Assembly: GCA_015698045.1 (NCBI GenBank)
Contig: BLAL01000034.1
Location: forward strand, 124,001-188,000
Origin: Rhizophagus clarus
Taxonomy: Eukaryota; Glomeromycota; Glomeromycetes; Glomerales; Glomeraceae
Reading direction: 5' to 3'
DNA length: 64,000 bases
The position numbers and the translations under genes are program-made. Positions within the stretch are counted from its first letter, which is position 1. Every line of letters begins with the position of its first letter. The notes beneath the pieces were generated by a model, which worked only from the letters and a program-made list of their open reading frames with translations, searched no databases and was not told where the DNA came from. Shown piece by piece: positions 24,305 through 36,447 of this stretch.

Positions 24305-25737
24305 AAACAAATTATACTATTCTGTGTAACAAATTAGACTATTTATACTAATACTAATTCTGATAATCTTTCATCAGGCCGTTTTATCATAACATGTAAT
24401 ACATTATATGCGGATCGCCAATCAACCCATTGACTTCCTGGAGTTGAGCCATTGATTGACTCCATCGGCTCCATCGGCATCACGGTTTGATTCAGCTTGG
24501 CTTGACTTGAACTTTCAAGTTGATGGAGTTTGGTTTGATTTGACTTAACTTTTTATCAGTCCAGCTTGACTTTAGTTTCAAGTCGGACTAAGCCGTAAGA
24601 TCTTATTGATTTCTATTTTTTTTTTCCCTCGGAGACCGATTTTTGTTTATTAATTTGCCTTTGAAAAAATTTACAATTACCAATATATTTTTTTCTGATT
24701 CTCAGTGGTAACGATTTCTTAGTTTTTTTTTTTTGACGAATTCTATTTTTGTACAGGTATCTAACTTTCTGGCTAATCCTAATAAGTAATAATTAATGCC
24801 TTTTTACTTTTTAGTGATAGTAGATATTTTTTTTTTTTTTGTAACAATACATTATACTGTATAATGGATTTTGTTTGATAATGGCTTTCTAGGATATTAA
24901 GAGCCAGTTAAGAATATGAATTTTATGAGATACTTTCTCCGATTGCTTTTCTAATTATCGTTCCACTGTTTATTAATGATACAATGGATAATATGAATAG
25001 TACGTATGCTAAATTAATTTTGTGATTTCAATTTTAATTTTAAATATCAATTTAAAAATCACAAAATAAGTAAAATTAACAAACAGCATTACTTTTTTCT
25101 TCTTTAACAAAGTTTTCACATCAAATATATAAATTCATGATTTTTTGTAAGCATCGGTATTTCATCTATTTCATCATTTAAAGTAACCTGTACAGCTCAA
25201 TTTTTCACATACCGCATTTTTATTTTCTATAAAAAAAAAAATTTCAGAGTCTCGAACCTGACGAAATAATAAAGAAATAAGATCAGAACTCGGAAGTAAT
25301 GATAGTTTATATTATTGCAACTTCCGGCTTCCCAAGTATAACATTCACTCGTCTCTTTTTTTAAATTTTGCACGACCTAAATGTGTGCCAGGTTACACCA
25401 AATATATTGTTTTAGAGTACAACTGTAAATGACAATTTGCTTGACTGTCATAAATTTGACTTCGCATTTTTTTTCATGCAATGTTTTATCTTAGAAAAAT
25501 TTTTTGCGCTTTTTTTTAAAAATGTTAAAGAATAAAAAATATGTGTTTTGCATACATTTAAATATTATTATAAAGGAGCACAATTTTAACAAATAAAAGT
25601 TCATTTGCATTATATTAAATATTATAAATATTATATTACATGAAATTTATGAAATTTTTATTTAAAAACGCGTCAGTATTACAAAAAAAAAAATTATAAC
25701 TTCACAAATAATTAAGCTAGTTCCATGAAAATCAATA
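24305..25737. other. Non-coding, nothing recognised
   Basis: AT-rich DNA with poly-T tracts up to the left end of the Tc1-like element. A motif close to TAGAGTACAACTGTAAATG at 25412 also occurs near 22885 with small changes. Confidence 0.4.
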
Positions 25738-26165
25738 TATGGGGACACCCGTAGCAAAAGGGGGGATGGGCCAGTTGCGAGGTTTTGAGAAATCGCAGTT
25801 TAAATTACATGATTAATTTTGCAGATCATTGTTTAATTACAGATTTTTTAGAATTCTTTTATACTAAATTAGGATAAAATTTTGCAAGGAATTTGTTAAA
25901 AGTAATGATTTTTTTCTAACAAACTTGTACAACTTATTAATATCATAAAAGTAAAATATGATTAACAAAAAAATGTTAAATTTACAATTTTTTTATTATC
26001 ACCATTTTCAATTTAGTGCGATCAGCTGATTTTTTTGATCAAATGATGCTAAGAAAATCTGTTTTCACATTTCACATGTTGATCAACATTATTAGCCAAT
26101 AAAATTTTTGAACTTTACGTGACTTTAATAAATAAATTTTTTGTGTTTGCAATATTTGACGCGTA

Positions 26166-28721
26166 AAAGAATGGAAAAAAAAGTATAAAATTGGAGTATA
26201 TTTTGGATGTCAAAAATGTTTATATTGTGGAATAAATTTAGTTAAGGATATATGTAAATGCAAAAAAATGGTTAAACCAACTAGATCAAATAGAACAGAT
26301 CTTGTTAAAAACACCTACTTCCTCTAGTTTTAATCAACTTAATTTCAAAAGTGAATATTTTCAATATGGATATGATTTAACAGAAAGTATTCAGTTAACA
26401 TTTTGCTCAGCATGTAATAGTTCTTATCAACGTTTATCTTCTAAAAATTCAAAAGCTTCTGATAAATCAAATTTATCAAGAAAAACATAAGATATAGAAA
26501 TAACAGAACTAGTAGAAATAAAAGAAACAGGAGAAACAGCTACTGTAAAAGTAATTGATCTTGAAGCTATTACTTCTAGTGAAGTTTTTACAATAATAAT
26601 TCAAAGTGCAAGTACTTCAAGATGTAATGATTCAGGAATTGAAAATAATGATGATGCCGAATAAGAACTAGAAGTTAATTACAAACTTGTTATAAAGCAA
26701 GCAGATGGTGTTACTCTTCCGGCTAAAAACTATTCAGTTACTATTTCTGAATTAGATAAGCTTTTACTTGCAATTCAAAATAATATTGTGGCTCTTCTTG
26801 AAGATGAAGAAATTAATGCTAATGATTATAATGTTTCTTTAAATCAGAAAAAGCTCAAGGGGCTGGGACTTTGTTAGTAGATGTGTGTGATTTTAGGAAT
26901 TTTCGATCAGAATACATCAAACTTGCTGCGGCAAAGAAGATTATACTTATTCTTATTATTATAAAGAAAAAGGAAAAGATAGTTAAACGAAAAAAGAAGG
27001 TAAATATATTATTTATCATATAAATTTTTATTGTATTTTAGATAAATTTATGATATATTATTTTATTTTATTTAGGAATCTAATTCAGATAATTAGGGAC
27101 GAATCAATTCCAAAGACTAACAACATATGGGCTGATTTGATCACCTTTAATTAAAATATTGATTTTGTTATATTTTTATTATACAAAATACTATACAATA
27201 TACAGTAAATTGAGGGTGAGTATTAAAAAATTTTATTTAATGTTATTATACTATAATTTGGTAAATATTTCTTTTAAATTAATATAAATCTTAGCATTTA
27301 CTATATATGTTAAAAATTCGTATCTCAACTTTAAACGTAAATATCTCCAGATCCAATGATCCAATCGGCAAGCTCTTTTTTCGCTCATATAGTCCAGATC
27401 AAGGGCTTTCCAAAGAGCCTAAATTTTTAAAAAATGGATCAGTGGATTCCAAGATATTTGCATTTAAACATGTTAAAAAATTCGTACCTTAACTTTAAAC
27501 GTAAATATCTCCAGATCTAATGATCCAATCGGCAAGCTCTTTTTTCGTCTATAAAGTCCAGACAAGAGCTTTCCAACAAGCCTAAAATTATAGAAAACGG
27601 ATCAGTGAATCTTGATATATTTGCGTTTAAAGATAGTAATACAAACTCCGACATAAAATAATTATTTTATTGTTTAAAAATATCTATTATAATACCATCT
27701 TTTATATGATGTTTTTATTACACTTTCATAAATATTTATAGCTACTAAGACTATATAAATTTTTATTTTACTTTATATTTTATTAAAATTTACTTACTTT
27801 TTAATAATATATGTTAAAAATTCCATATATATGAGAAATGGGTTTTTTATTAATGAAATGGGTTTTTTCACGTCTCTTTTACATTTAATAATTTAAGTTT
27901 TGCAAATGTAAATTTTTGTTTAACTTATTATTTAATCAAGTGATCATCAATCAGATGATTTTTTGGTATTACAAAACAATTTTGAGTAACGAAAACTGTA
28001 AAAATCAATTTAATAACTCTTTTTAATGCAGAGTGAACAAATCAGCCCATATGATAATAATAAAATTCCAAAAATATCAGATATTTCTATACTTGACCAA
28101 AGAATAGCAAAAAATGTTACAGAATTGCAAAAAGAAACATGGTGTCCTATGCATAATAGACATTGCTTAAAACACCATGAACCTCATATTGAAATAAGTA
28201 ATATGATGTTTTCAACATGAGCTACGGAAATGGTTAGTTATTTAAAATAAAATTTTATAAAATACTTTATTAATTCTTTAACTGATATTTAATTTTTTAA
28301 CTGATATTTAATTTTAGCTTAACGGTCTTGCGACAGTTAAAGAACCACCAACACATCCTTTATTGCATATACACATCCATCAAAAAATAGATCTCAACCG
28401 TCTGTACCACAATTTTCTAATAATATACAAAATTCAATTAATCCTTTTTTTTTTAATCTTTTACAAGCATTAGTTGCTTTGCAATTTTTTCAACAATCAC
28501 CATTACAATCATTATCTTCTCAACAATCTTTGCCTTTAATGGCCGAATTTTTACAACAAATAGATAAAGCAGAAGGAATGGAGAATTATTATTCTAAGTT
28601 TTTAGAAAGATTTAAAACACAAAGAATTAGAGTAAAGCACTTAAACAAATTGAGTGACATGCAATTTGAAACTTGTGGGGTAACAGCGATTGGAGATATT
28701 GAAACTATTAGAGAAGCAGCT
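26166..28721 (+). pseudogene. Cargo gene remnant: zinc-ribbon plus SAM-like protein
   Basis: Plus-strand pieces that together look like one broken gene. The first, at 26166-26330, reads CQKCLYCGINLVKDICKCKK, a CxxCxxC...CxC zinc ribbon. After a frameshift near 26300 the frame continues with YFQYGYDLTESIQLTFCSAC (a second CxxC), Ser-rich linkers and LPAKNYSVTISELDKLLLAI, interrupted by stops at 26488 and 26662. A second block at 28026-28260 has WCPMHNRHCLKHHEPH. The last block (28380-28721) is Gln-rich, then SAM-like (PLMAEFLQQIDKAEG...LNKLSDMQFETCGV). Such SAM-type ends are common in this lineage. The position between the terminal repeats, convergent to the transposase, suggests it belongs to the element, but capture of a host gene is equally possible. 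Confidence 0.5.
27306..27645 (+). repeat. Tandem duplication, about 170-bp unit
   Basis: Two adjacent copies beginning GTTAAAAATTCGTA and carrying AACGTAAATATCTCCAGATC and AATCGGCAAGCTCTTTTTTC. The second begins near 27474. They lie between coding pieces of the element's plus-strand gene, possibly in a former intron. Confidence 0.75.
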
Positions 28722-28897
28722 TAAAAGTATAACAGATAACTAAATAAATTTGCATATTTTAGTATTTTTTATTATAATAAAATTTAATTTTATTATAAAA
28801 AAATTTTATTTTCTAATGTTATGAAAAAAAAAATTTCTAATGTTATTATAGTATAAAAAAAAATTTTTTTTATTCTAATATTGTTATAAATCATTTT

Positions 28898-30086
28898 CTA
28901 AAAATATTCGCATCCTCTAAAATAACCTTTTGCCATTTGAGGTGTAATTTGTGAACAAGCTATAAGTAAAGGATAAATAGGATTGTAACTAACTTCAACA
29001 AAATATCTATTTCTTTGTAAAAATTATTTAATCATAGAAAAAGCAGTTTCTATAGGGTTAAAGTCAGGTGAGTAGGGAGGCAAAAACTCAACTTTTATTC
29101 CAAATGCACTTAAATAATCAAGAAGATCTTGATCGTGATGTATTTTTGCATTATCGAGAACTAAAACACTATTTGTGCTTGAAAAAGGATTCATTTATAG
29201 CAACTATAATAATAAACTATTAAGCATAAACAATATTAACTAAATTGATATTATATAATAACATATACTTACTACTTGTGAAATTACGAATTCTTTAAAT
29301 CTTTGTTTGGTACAACTACCCTCCATGATATCTACAGCAATTATACCTTGTTCTGTCAATGCAGGTAAAAGAGTATATCTTTTACCTCGCACAAAAACCA
29401 CTTTTTTTACTGCTCTTGAGTTTATATCTGAGTAACTATATAAATACGTTAAAGTGCATTCATCTTTTAATGATTCGTCCATAAATACTAATTGTTCAAT
29501 TCTATAATGACCTATAGATGCAATAAATGCATTTCTTAACAATTCATTTCTTTCAGTAGCAGCTTTTTGCAACTAAAGTATAATGGATTGGTAAATTGAA
29601 TTTTAGTTTTTTATATTATATAACAATTACAATTATAATATAGATAAAAGTCAAAAAATTTTACCTTTTTGCGAGTAATGCCACAGTATGCTAAAGATCT
29701 CCATAAGGTTGGAACAGAAATATGTTTTCCAGTTCGTGCTTGCATTTCCTCAATGTACTCATCAAGATAATAATCAACATATTCACAAATAATTTCACAT
29801 AATATCTAATATACAACATGGTTATTAGCACACATTTTGACAAAAATAAGTTCTTTATTATTATAAATTATTCTCACATTCATGTCACTCCTACTAAAAA
29901 CTTTTTTTTTCCTGGTGGGCGCTTCTATGGGTTTACAACACATTCCCACTTTGCATATATACTAATAATCTTGTTAACTAATGTTTCCCCAATATAAAGT
30001 AGTTTTACAATTTATTTTCTTGAATATCCATCACTATATAAGTATATTACACGCCATTTGAGATTTTCAGCTAAAGTTTTGGTCAT
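28898..30086 (-). pseudogene. Tc1/mariner DD34E transposase, decayed
   Basis: Read right to left: an N-terminal helix-turn-helix region (MTKTLAENLKWRVIYLYSDG at 30086, then GETLVNKIISIYAKW), broken by stops; a second DNA-binding segment (LDEYIEEMQARTGKHISVPT, then LWRSLAYCGITRKK) at about 29668-29815; a gtaaaa...ag intron; then the catalytic domain from 29575. First Asp is in QLVFMDESLKDE, second in VLVLDNAKIHHD, and Glu in PPYSPDFNPIE, with 34 residues between the last two. An extra A before the MNPFSS segment shifts the frame. With at least three stops it is dead. The family is well known in this lineage as a DDE superfamily endonuclease. Confidence 0.85.
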
Positions 30087-30500
30087 TGAATCTACATAAA
30101 AAAAAGAAAACAAAAATTAGAAGAAATCTCTAAAAAAACGTGCAACTTTGTAGGTTGAAAACTAGCTCTTAACGAGTGAATATCACACCTAAAACTTTAT
30201 AAGCATTTACTTTATTCCAAAGTGTTTGTCAAAACCTGAGGCAATCGTAAGAAATCAGACCTAGCAAAAAAGTTTTATCAAAAGTGTTCATAAAAATATG
30301 GTGGAAATTGGAGAAATTAAATCTGATTTTCATGTAGTTACACAATCAGGCTGATCGCACTAAATTGAAAACGGTGATAATCTACAACTAATAAAAAATT
30401 GTATTTTTTGAATAATTAGGCCAATAAGTATATAATTATCATAAAATCTCGAATTTGATTTTTTGGCCTATCTCCACCTTTTATTATGGGAGTCCCCATA

Positions 30501-31329
30501 TATAAACTTTAATAATGAATTACAGAACAACAACATTATGCTTATTTCACTTATTTCTCTTAATCAAACTCAAATTATAACTTGAAATATAAAACACAAC
30601 GCGTCTTAGTATTATAAAAAAATCCATAACATCATGAAATTAATACAAACTAATATACAAGTATCAGGACCTCAGATATTACTGATACAACTCATAATCA
30701 TAAAAAAGAGCAAATTGATGTGAAATTTAGAAGCTAAAAAACATGTTTTTTGCAATTTTCTTGTTAACCAGTAATCCAAATTGGATGAGCTTTTTTTAAA
30801 ATGTAGCTCTCAATGAGATCTATAAAATAAAAAAATGTTTATTGAAATTGGTTGAATAGATGGCGAGATATCCTTAAAAAACTAAAAGAGCAAATTGGCT
30901 TAATTTTAAGAAAAATGGGTAAAAAAAAATGTGAGTTATTTTAGTAATGTCTGGGGTCCTTAAGTATCCCATACCTTATAAACAACTTTCCTTAAGCATT
31001 TTTCACCTGTTTAATACGATCAAATGCTGAAATTATGCTGTAAATTTTATAATGTTTAACTATTTATTAATATTACTTTCAATTATCTATTAAAGATTAT
31101 TCTACATTTTATAATGGCTAACTATCTATTAATACTTCTTTCAATTATCTATTATTAAAGGTTATTAATTAATTAATTGATTCCTATTTTTACTACTTTA
31201 CAGAAACTTAAAAATTCTAAATAATGACAAATTGATATTGTAATGATATTAAATATACAGTACATCATAATAATATCAATTTGCAAATGATATCGAAATG
31301 ATATCAAAATGATATTGATACATTATTGA
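30501..31329. other. Non-coding, with short local duplications
   Basis: No gene. Around 31035-31170 a block ending CAATTATCTATTA is duplicated with changes. From about 31215 the GATATC-rich repeat begins, which is later interrupted by the 31338-33561 element. Confidence 0.45.
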
Positions 31330-31337
31330 TTGGATAT

Positions 31338-33561
31338 TAAAGTTGCCTGCCGAAACTCAATTGGCTAATGTCAAAATGTCGAAACCCAAAATATGTCAAA
31401 ATGCCGAAATGCCAAAATAGTTTTGACATATCGAAATTGTCAAACTAGTTTTGACATGTCAAAACTGTTGAAACTAAACATCACAATGTTTTACAATGGG
31501 TTTTATTCATTATAATAAAAATTCAAAAACATTACGCAACATTTTTTATTAAATAATTGAGCAACAGTTTTTTTTCTTTAAGTTAAAAAATAAAAAATAT
31601 TTTGCAACGTTTTTATTAAATGCTTGAAAAACTGTTGCAAAACGTTTTTTTTTCTAAGTTAAAAAAGCTTGAAAAACCATTGTAAAATAGTTTTTTTCAC
31701 TTAAAAATTCAAAAATAAAAAATGTTTCACAACATTTTTATTAAATAATTGAAAAACTGTTGCAAAATGGTTTTTTTTTCTAAGTTAAAAAAGCTTGAAA
31801 AACTGTTGTGAAATGGTTCTTTTCGCTTAAAAATTTAAAAATAAAAAACATTTTGCAATATTTTTTATTAAATAATAATTGAAAAACTGTTGTGAAATGA
31901 TTTTTTTTGTTTAAAAAATCAAAAATAAAAAATGTTTCACAACATTTTTTATTAAATACTTGAAAATCTGTTGTAAAGTAGTTTTTTTTAAGTTAAAAAA
32001 ATAAAAAACGTTTTGTAACAGTTTTTATTAAATAATTGAAAAACTGTTGCAAAACGATTTTTTTTGTTTAAAAATTCAAAAATAAAAAACATTTTGTAAT
32101 GTTTTTTATTAAATAATTGAAAAACTGTTGCGAAACAGTTTTTTTAAGTTAAAAAAGCTTGAAAAATGTTGCATTTTTCGCTTAAAAATTCAAAAATAAA
32201 AAACATTTTGCAATATTTTTTATTAAATAATTGAAAAACTGTTGCAAAACGATTTTTTTTGTTTAAAAATTCAAAAATAAAAAACATTTTGTAATGTTTT
32301 TTATTAAATAATTGAAAAACTGTTGCGAAACAGTTTTTTTAAGTTAAAAAAGCTTGAAAAATGTTGCATTTTTCGCTTAAAAATTCAAAAATAAAAAACA
32401 TTTTGCAATATTTTTTATTAAATAATTGAAAAACTGTTGCAAAACGATTTTTTTTGTTTAAAAATTCAAAAATAAAAAACATTTTGTAATGTTTTTTATT
32501 AAATAATTGAAAAACTGTTGCGAAACAGTTTTTTTAAGTTAAAAAAGCTTGAAAAATGTTGCATTTTTCGCTTAAAAATTCAAAAATAAAAAACATTTTG
32601 CAATATTTTTTATTAAATAATTGAAAAACTGTTGCAAAATGGTTTTTTTTGTTTAAAAAATCAAAAATAAAAAACATTTTACAATGTTTTTTATTAAATA
32701 ATTAAAAAACCGTTGCAAAACAGTTTTTTTTCTAAGTTAAAAAAGCTTGAAAAATGTTGTGTTTTTTGCTTAAAAATTCAAAAATAAAAAACGTTTCACA
32801 ACGTTTTTTATTAAATAATTAAAAAACTGTTGCGAAATAATTTTTTTTCTAAGTTAAAAAAAAAAGCTTGAAAAATATTGCGTTTTTCGCTTAAAAAATC
32901 AAAAATAAAAAACGTTTCATAACATTTTTTATTAAATAATTGAAAAACTGTTGCGAAATGATTTTTTTTGTTTAAAAATTCAAAAATAAAAAATGTTTCA
33001 TAACGTTTTTTATTAAATAATTGAAAAACCATTATGAAACAGTTTTTTTTTCTAAGTTAAAAAAAAAGCTTGAAAAACATTGCATTTTTCACTTAAAAAA
33101 TTAAAAATAAAAAACTTTTTGTAACATTTTTTATTAATTATTTGAAAAACTGTTGCAAAACATTTTTTTTAAGTTAAAAAAAAAGCTTGAAAAACGTTGC
33201 ATTTTTCGCTTAAAAAATTAAAAATAAAAAATGTTTCACAACATTTTTTATTAAATACTTGAAAAACTATTGCAAAACAGTTTTTTTTGTTTAAAAATTA
33301 AAAAATAAAAAATGTCTCACAACGTTTTTTATTAAATACTTGAAAAACGGTTGCAAAACAGTTTTTTCGTTAAATTGACAATAGTGATTGCTGTTTGATA
33401 TGTATATATTATATATATCACGTGACAAAATAGTTTTGACAATTTCGACATGTTGAAACTATTTTGGCATTTTGACAAATTGGAAGGCCAATGTCAAAAT
33501 GTCAAAATAGTTTCAACAATTTTGACATGTCAAAACTCTTTAGTTTCGACAGGTAACTTTA
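31338..33561. mobile_element. Non-autonomous hAT-type element loaded with a minisatellite
   Basis: Ends TAAAGTTGCCTGCCGAAACT (left) and the complement of TAAAGTTACCTGTCGAAACT (right), flanked by a perfect 8-bp target duplication TTGGATAT at 31330-31337 and 33562-33569. Eight bases fit the hAT superfamily. Subterminal zones of about 150 bp at each side repeat words such as TTTTGACATGTCAAAAC and AAATGCCGAAA in both directions. No transposase; the 1.9-kb core is a tandem array. Confidence 0.85.
31500..33370 (+). repeat. Tandem array, 195-bp unit made of two about 97-bp halves
   Basis: The core word is TTATTAAATAATTGAAAAAC followed by TGTTGCAAAACGATTTTTTT and AAAAATTCAAAAATAAAAAA. Between about 32050 and 32640 three units are practically identical with an exact 195-base period (landmark GAAAAATGTTGC at 32161, 32356 and 32551). 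Outer units are more diverged, so the centre was homogenised or amplified most recently. Half-units differ in whether they carry AAGTTAAAAAAGCTTG or TTTTTTTGTTTAAAAA. Confidence 0.9.
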
Positions 33562-34140
33562 TTGGATATATCAAAATAATATTGTAAAGATATTTACTTA
33601 AAGAAATATCTAATCAATATCATATTCATATTGTTATAACAATGATAATTTTTTAAAAAAATGTGAAATAAATATGATATCAATATAATATCGTAACAAT
33701 ATATATTCAGTATCATTACAATATCGTAAAAACATCATCTTATAAATATCAAATTGACATCAATTCAATATTGGCAATATAATAAATCAATATCATTTTG
33801 ATATAGTTGAACAATAATAAAATTTTTAAAAAATATGATATAAATATATAATATCGTATCAATATGTATTTGGTATCAATACAACATTATAAAAACATTA
33901 TCTTATAAATATCAAATCAACATCAATTTGATATTAGTTTGATATCATTTTAATATAATTAAACAATAATAAAATTTTTAAAAAATATGAAACAAACATG
34001 ATATCAATATGATATCATATTGATATGCATTAAGTATGAATACGACATCATAAAAACATTATTTTATAAATATCAAATCAACATCATATCAATATTGGCA
34101 ATATAACGTATCAACATCATTTTGATATAGTTAAACAATA
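33562..34140 (+). repeat. GATATC-rich degenerate tandem repeat
   Basis: Units of about 150-175 bp, each with TTTTTAAAAAATATGA, ATGATATCAATAT and CTTATAAATATCAAAT. The poly-T/poly-A landmark recurs near 33651, 33823 and 33975. The part left of the hAT-type element (31215-31337) has the same vocabulary, so the element split this repeat. A similar block is at 50850-51360. Confidence 0.7.
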
Positions 34141-34340
34141 AATAGTATATTTTCAGTTCGTTTAGTTCAATATTAAATTGAAATATTTTAATAATTTGTA
34201 ATCTAATTAAAAAAAGTATAATTTAATTATACACATTTTGCTTTTAGCTAGTAGTGAGTATCATAATAGTTATTATTGTAAAATTTGTACAAAAAAGAAA
34301 TAAAAATTTTTTTTTAATTCAAATATATTGTATTAAAAAT

Positions 34341-36379
34341 TTAGATTTTTGATACGACTAATGCTACCTGTTTCAAATTATTGATGAGTTGTTACTGTTG
34401 TTGCAACTCTTCATGTAAAAACTGAAAAATCAAAAAAAGTAAAAAAAAAAGCAGACTGTCAAATTATTTGTATGAAATGTAAAAAGTGATAAGAATGGAA
34501 GTCAATAGAATAGTTGAGAGATTGAATTATAATTTATTAACAAAATTATTTATAAATTTATTTTCTATACATTTACTATTTAATTTTTTTTTGCCATACC
34601 ATCATTTATTAAGTAAGATAGGATTACAAATATAATCACTTCTAACTTGCTATGAGTACTTCCAGTTCTAAAACTGGTCTAATCATCTACTGACATTTAC
34701 CATTTAATAGTTTTATTTTCTAATTTATTTTCTATACATTTACCATTTAATAGTTTCATTTTCTAATTTATTTTCTATTTCTATTATTTAGTTTAACTTT
34801 TGTTGATATAATTTTACGGCAAATATTTTTTGTTATTTTAATTGTGTAATTTCTAAATAAATATTAGTAATTGATGATGATATTATTTATAAATAATAAT
34901 TTATAATTATCTTTATCTTTATTTTCAATCATTTCGATTAAAAAGTTGACCTAAACTAATTTTTTGATTAGAAACCAGATAATAACCAAATACAATTATA
35001 TATTTCACAAATTCTTTTATTAAACCCTTCAAAAAAATAAATAAAAAAAAAAAAGATATGTATAAAAAAAAATAAAAAAAGCTATTTAAGAGATCTGAAA
35101 AATTAAGGCGAACCTAATAACTATTCTAAGCAGTTTTAAAGTATTTACTCACCTTATCTCTCTTTCTTTTATTGTTTGAAAAATATTTATTTTTTCTTTT
35201 TTTTAACTTATTTTTGCTTCTTCAGTGAACTATTTTCTATCATTTATAAGTTACTAATTGAAGGGAAAGGTATTTAGGAATTTTTTAGAGAAAAAAAAAA
35301 GAAATTTCTTATCAAAGTAATTTAGATTATTTTATTAATGATATGTTACTTTATTTAATAATAGAACATTTAAAGTCAAGATTAGATGTACATTAAATAT
35401 TGTATAAATGAGGGTACACACTAACACACGTTACATAATTCAAATTATTTATATAAAGAGTAATCTAAACATTTTCCAAATTTTTTTTTTAATTAAAAAC
35501 ATTAAGATGTGATGTTTAGAATAATAGTCAATTCACTCATAAAAACTTACTAAATTTATTATCATTATAAAATACATAATTTTATAAAAAAATTAGACAT
35601 GAGCTTTTACTAAAGATTTTATAACTATGTATAATTTAACATTATTAATACTATGTATGATTAAAGGATATTATAAATAAAATAATTTACTGATAAGAAT
35701 TAATGATATTACTACCGCTTTTTAATAGTATAGATAATTCCTTTGTCATTCTATCTAACGCCTTAATAGCAGCTAAATTTTTACCATTCTATAAGATTCT
35801 GAAAGCTTCTCTAATAAAATCAACTAACGTTACCAAACCTCTATTATTAATTAATTTTGAAATGTTTACGGTAACAAATTGTCTGCTTAAAATTTTTTGT
35901 GCAACACTTTTATCAACATATTCTTTAATCTCTTTCTGAGATAGATTTCCAGTAGTACCTCTATTTTATTCATTAATTAATAATAATACAATTATAGCAC
36001 TATTTATTAGCAACAAAACAATTAAACATATACCTGCTTTTTTTATTTCTTTATATTCTTTTACAAAGCTTAAAATATTTTGATTGAATTTATTCCTGAA
36101 ATCTGTAAGGAATTTACAATTACATTCAAGATAGCTTTTTGCCTCGCTAATATATATCTTGATTCAGAAAATCTTTATGATCAGGTCATCAAAAACCTTA
36201 TTATCTGGATTTTTCACACGCAGGAATAGACATTTTACTGACTTGTCCCAGAGATAGATTTTATCCTAAAACATTAGAAGACACATTATTTAATGATTTA
36301 GACATAATAAATATTACTATATTGATTTAATACTAACTTTATTATTTTTTGATTCAGCAACATCTGATAATTTGTTCAT
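34341..36379 (-). pseudogene. Decayed multi-exon gene of unknown family (A)
   Basis: Minus-strand pieces with sensible introns. An ATG at 36379 gives MNKLSDVAESKNNK, then gttagt. The next exon (from 36273) gives DKIYLWDKSVKCLFLRVKNP, then KVFDDLIIKIF, a stop, and FLTDFRNKFNQNILSFVKEY, ending at a gtatat donor near 36031. An exon near 35965-35705 reads NLSQKEIKEYVDKSVAQKIL and LVTLVDFIREAFRIL, a stop, and KNLAAIKALDRMTKELSILL. A last short exon near 34425-34341 is Gln-rich with a stop. It is helical and charged, perhaps a small coiled-coil protein. Two to three point nonsense changes make it a pseudogene. I do not recognise it. Confidence 0.45.
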
Positions 36380-36447
36380 TTTGTTTGTGAGTTATAAGAT
36401 ATTAGGGTGTTTAACAACCAGTTAACTATTTCCAATTTTGTATGGTT

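Larger units (their letters stand above)
25740..30498. mobile_element. Tc1/mariner-like element with two convergent decayed genes
   Basis: Left end TGGGGACACCCGTAGCAAAA and right end complement TGGGGACTCCCATAATAAAA form imperfect inverted repeats of about 37 bp, flanked by TA on both sides. A second inverted pair lies further in: CAATTTAGTGCGATCAG near 26012 and its complement near 30355. Inside are a minus-strand DD34E transposase remnant (28898-30086) and a plus-strand remnant encoding zinc-ribbon and SAM-like pieces (26166-28721). Total length is about 4.76 kb, long for this superfamily. Confidence 0.75.

Noticed and set aside
31500-33370. Possible CRISPR-like or centromeric array
   Set aside because: Units are contiguous without unique spacers, the DNA is eukaryotic, and the array is enclosed in a transposon with an 8-bp target duplication.
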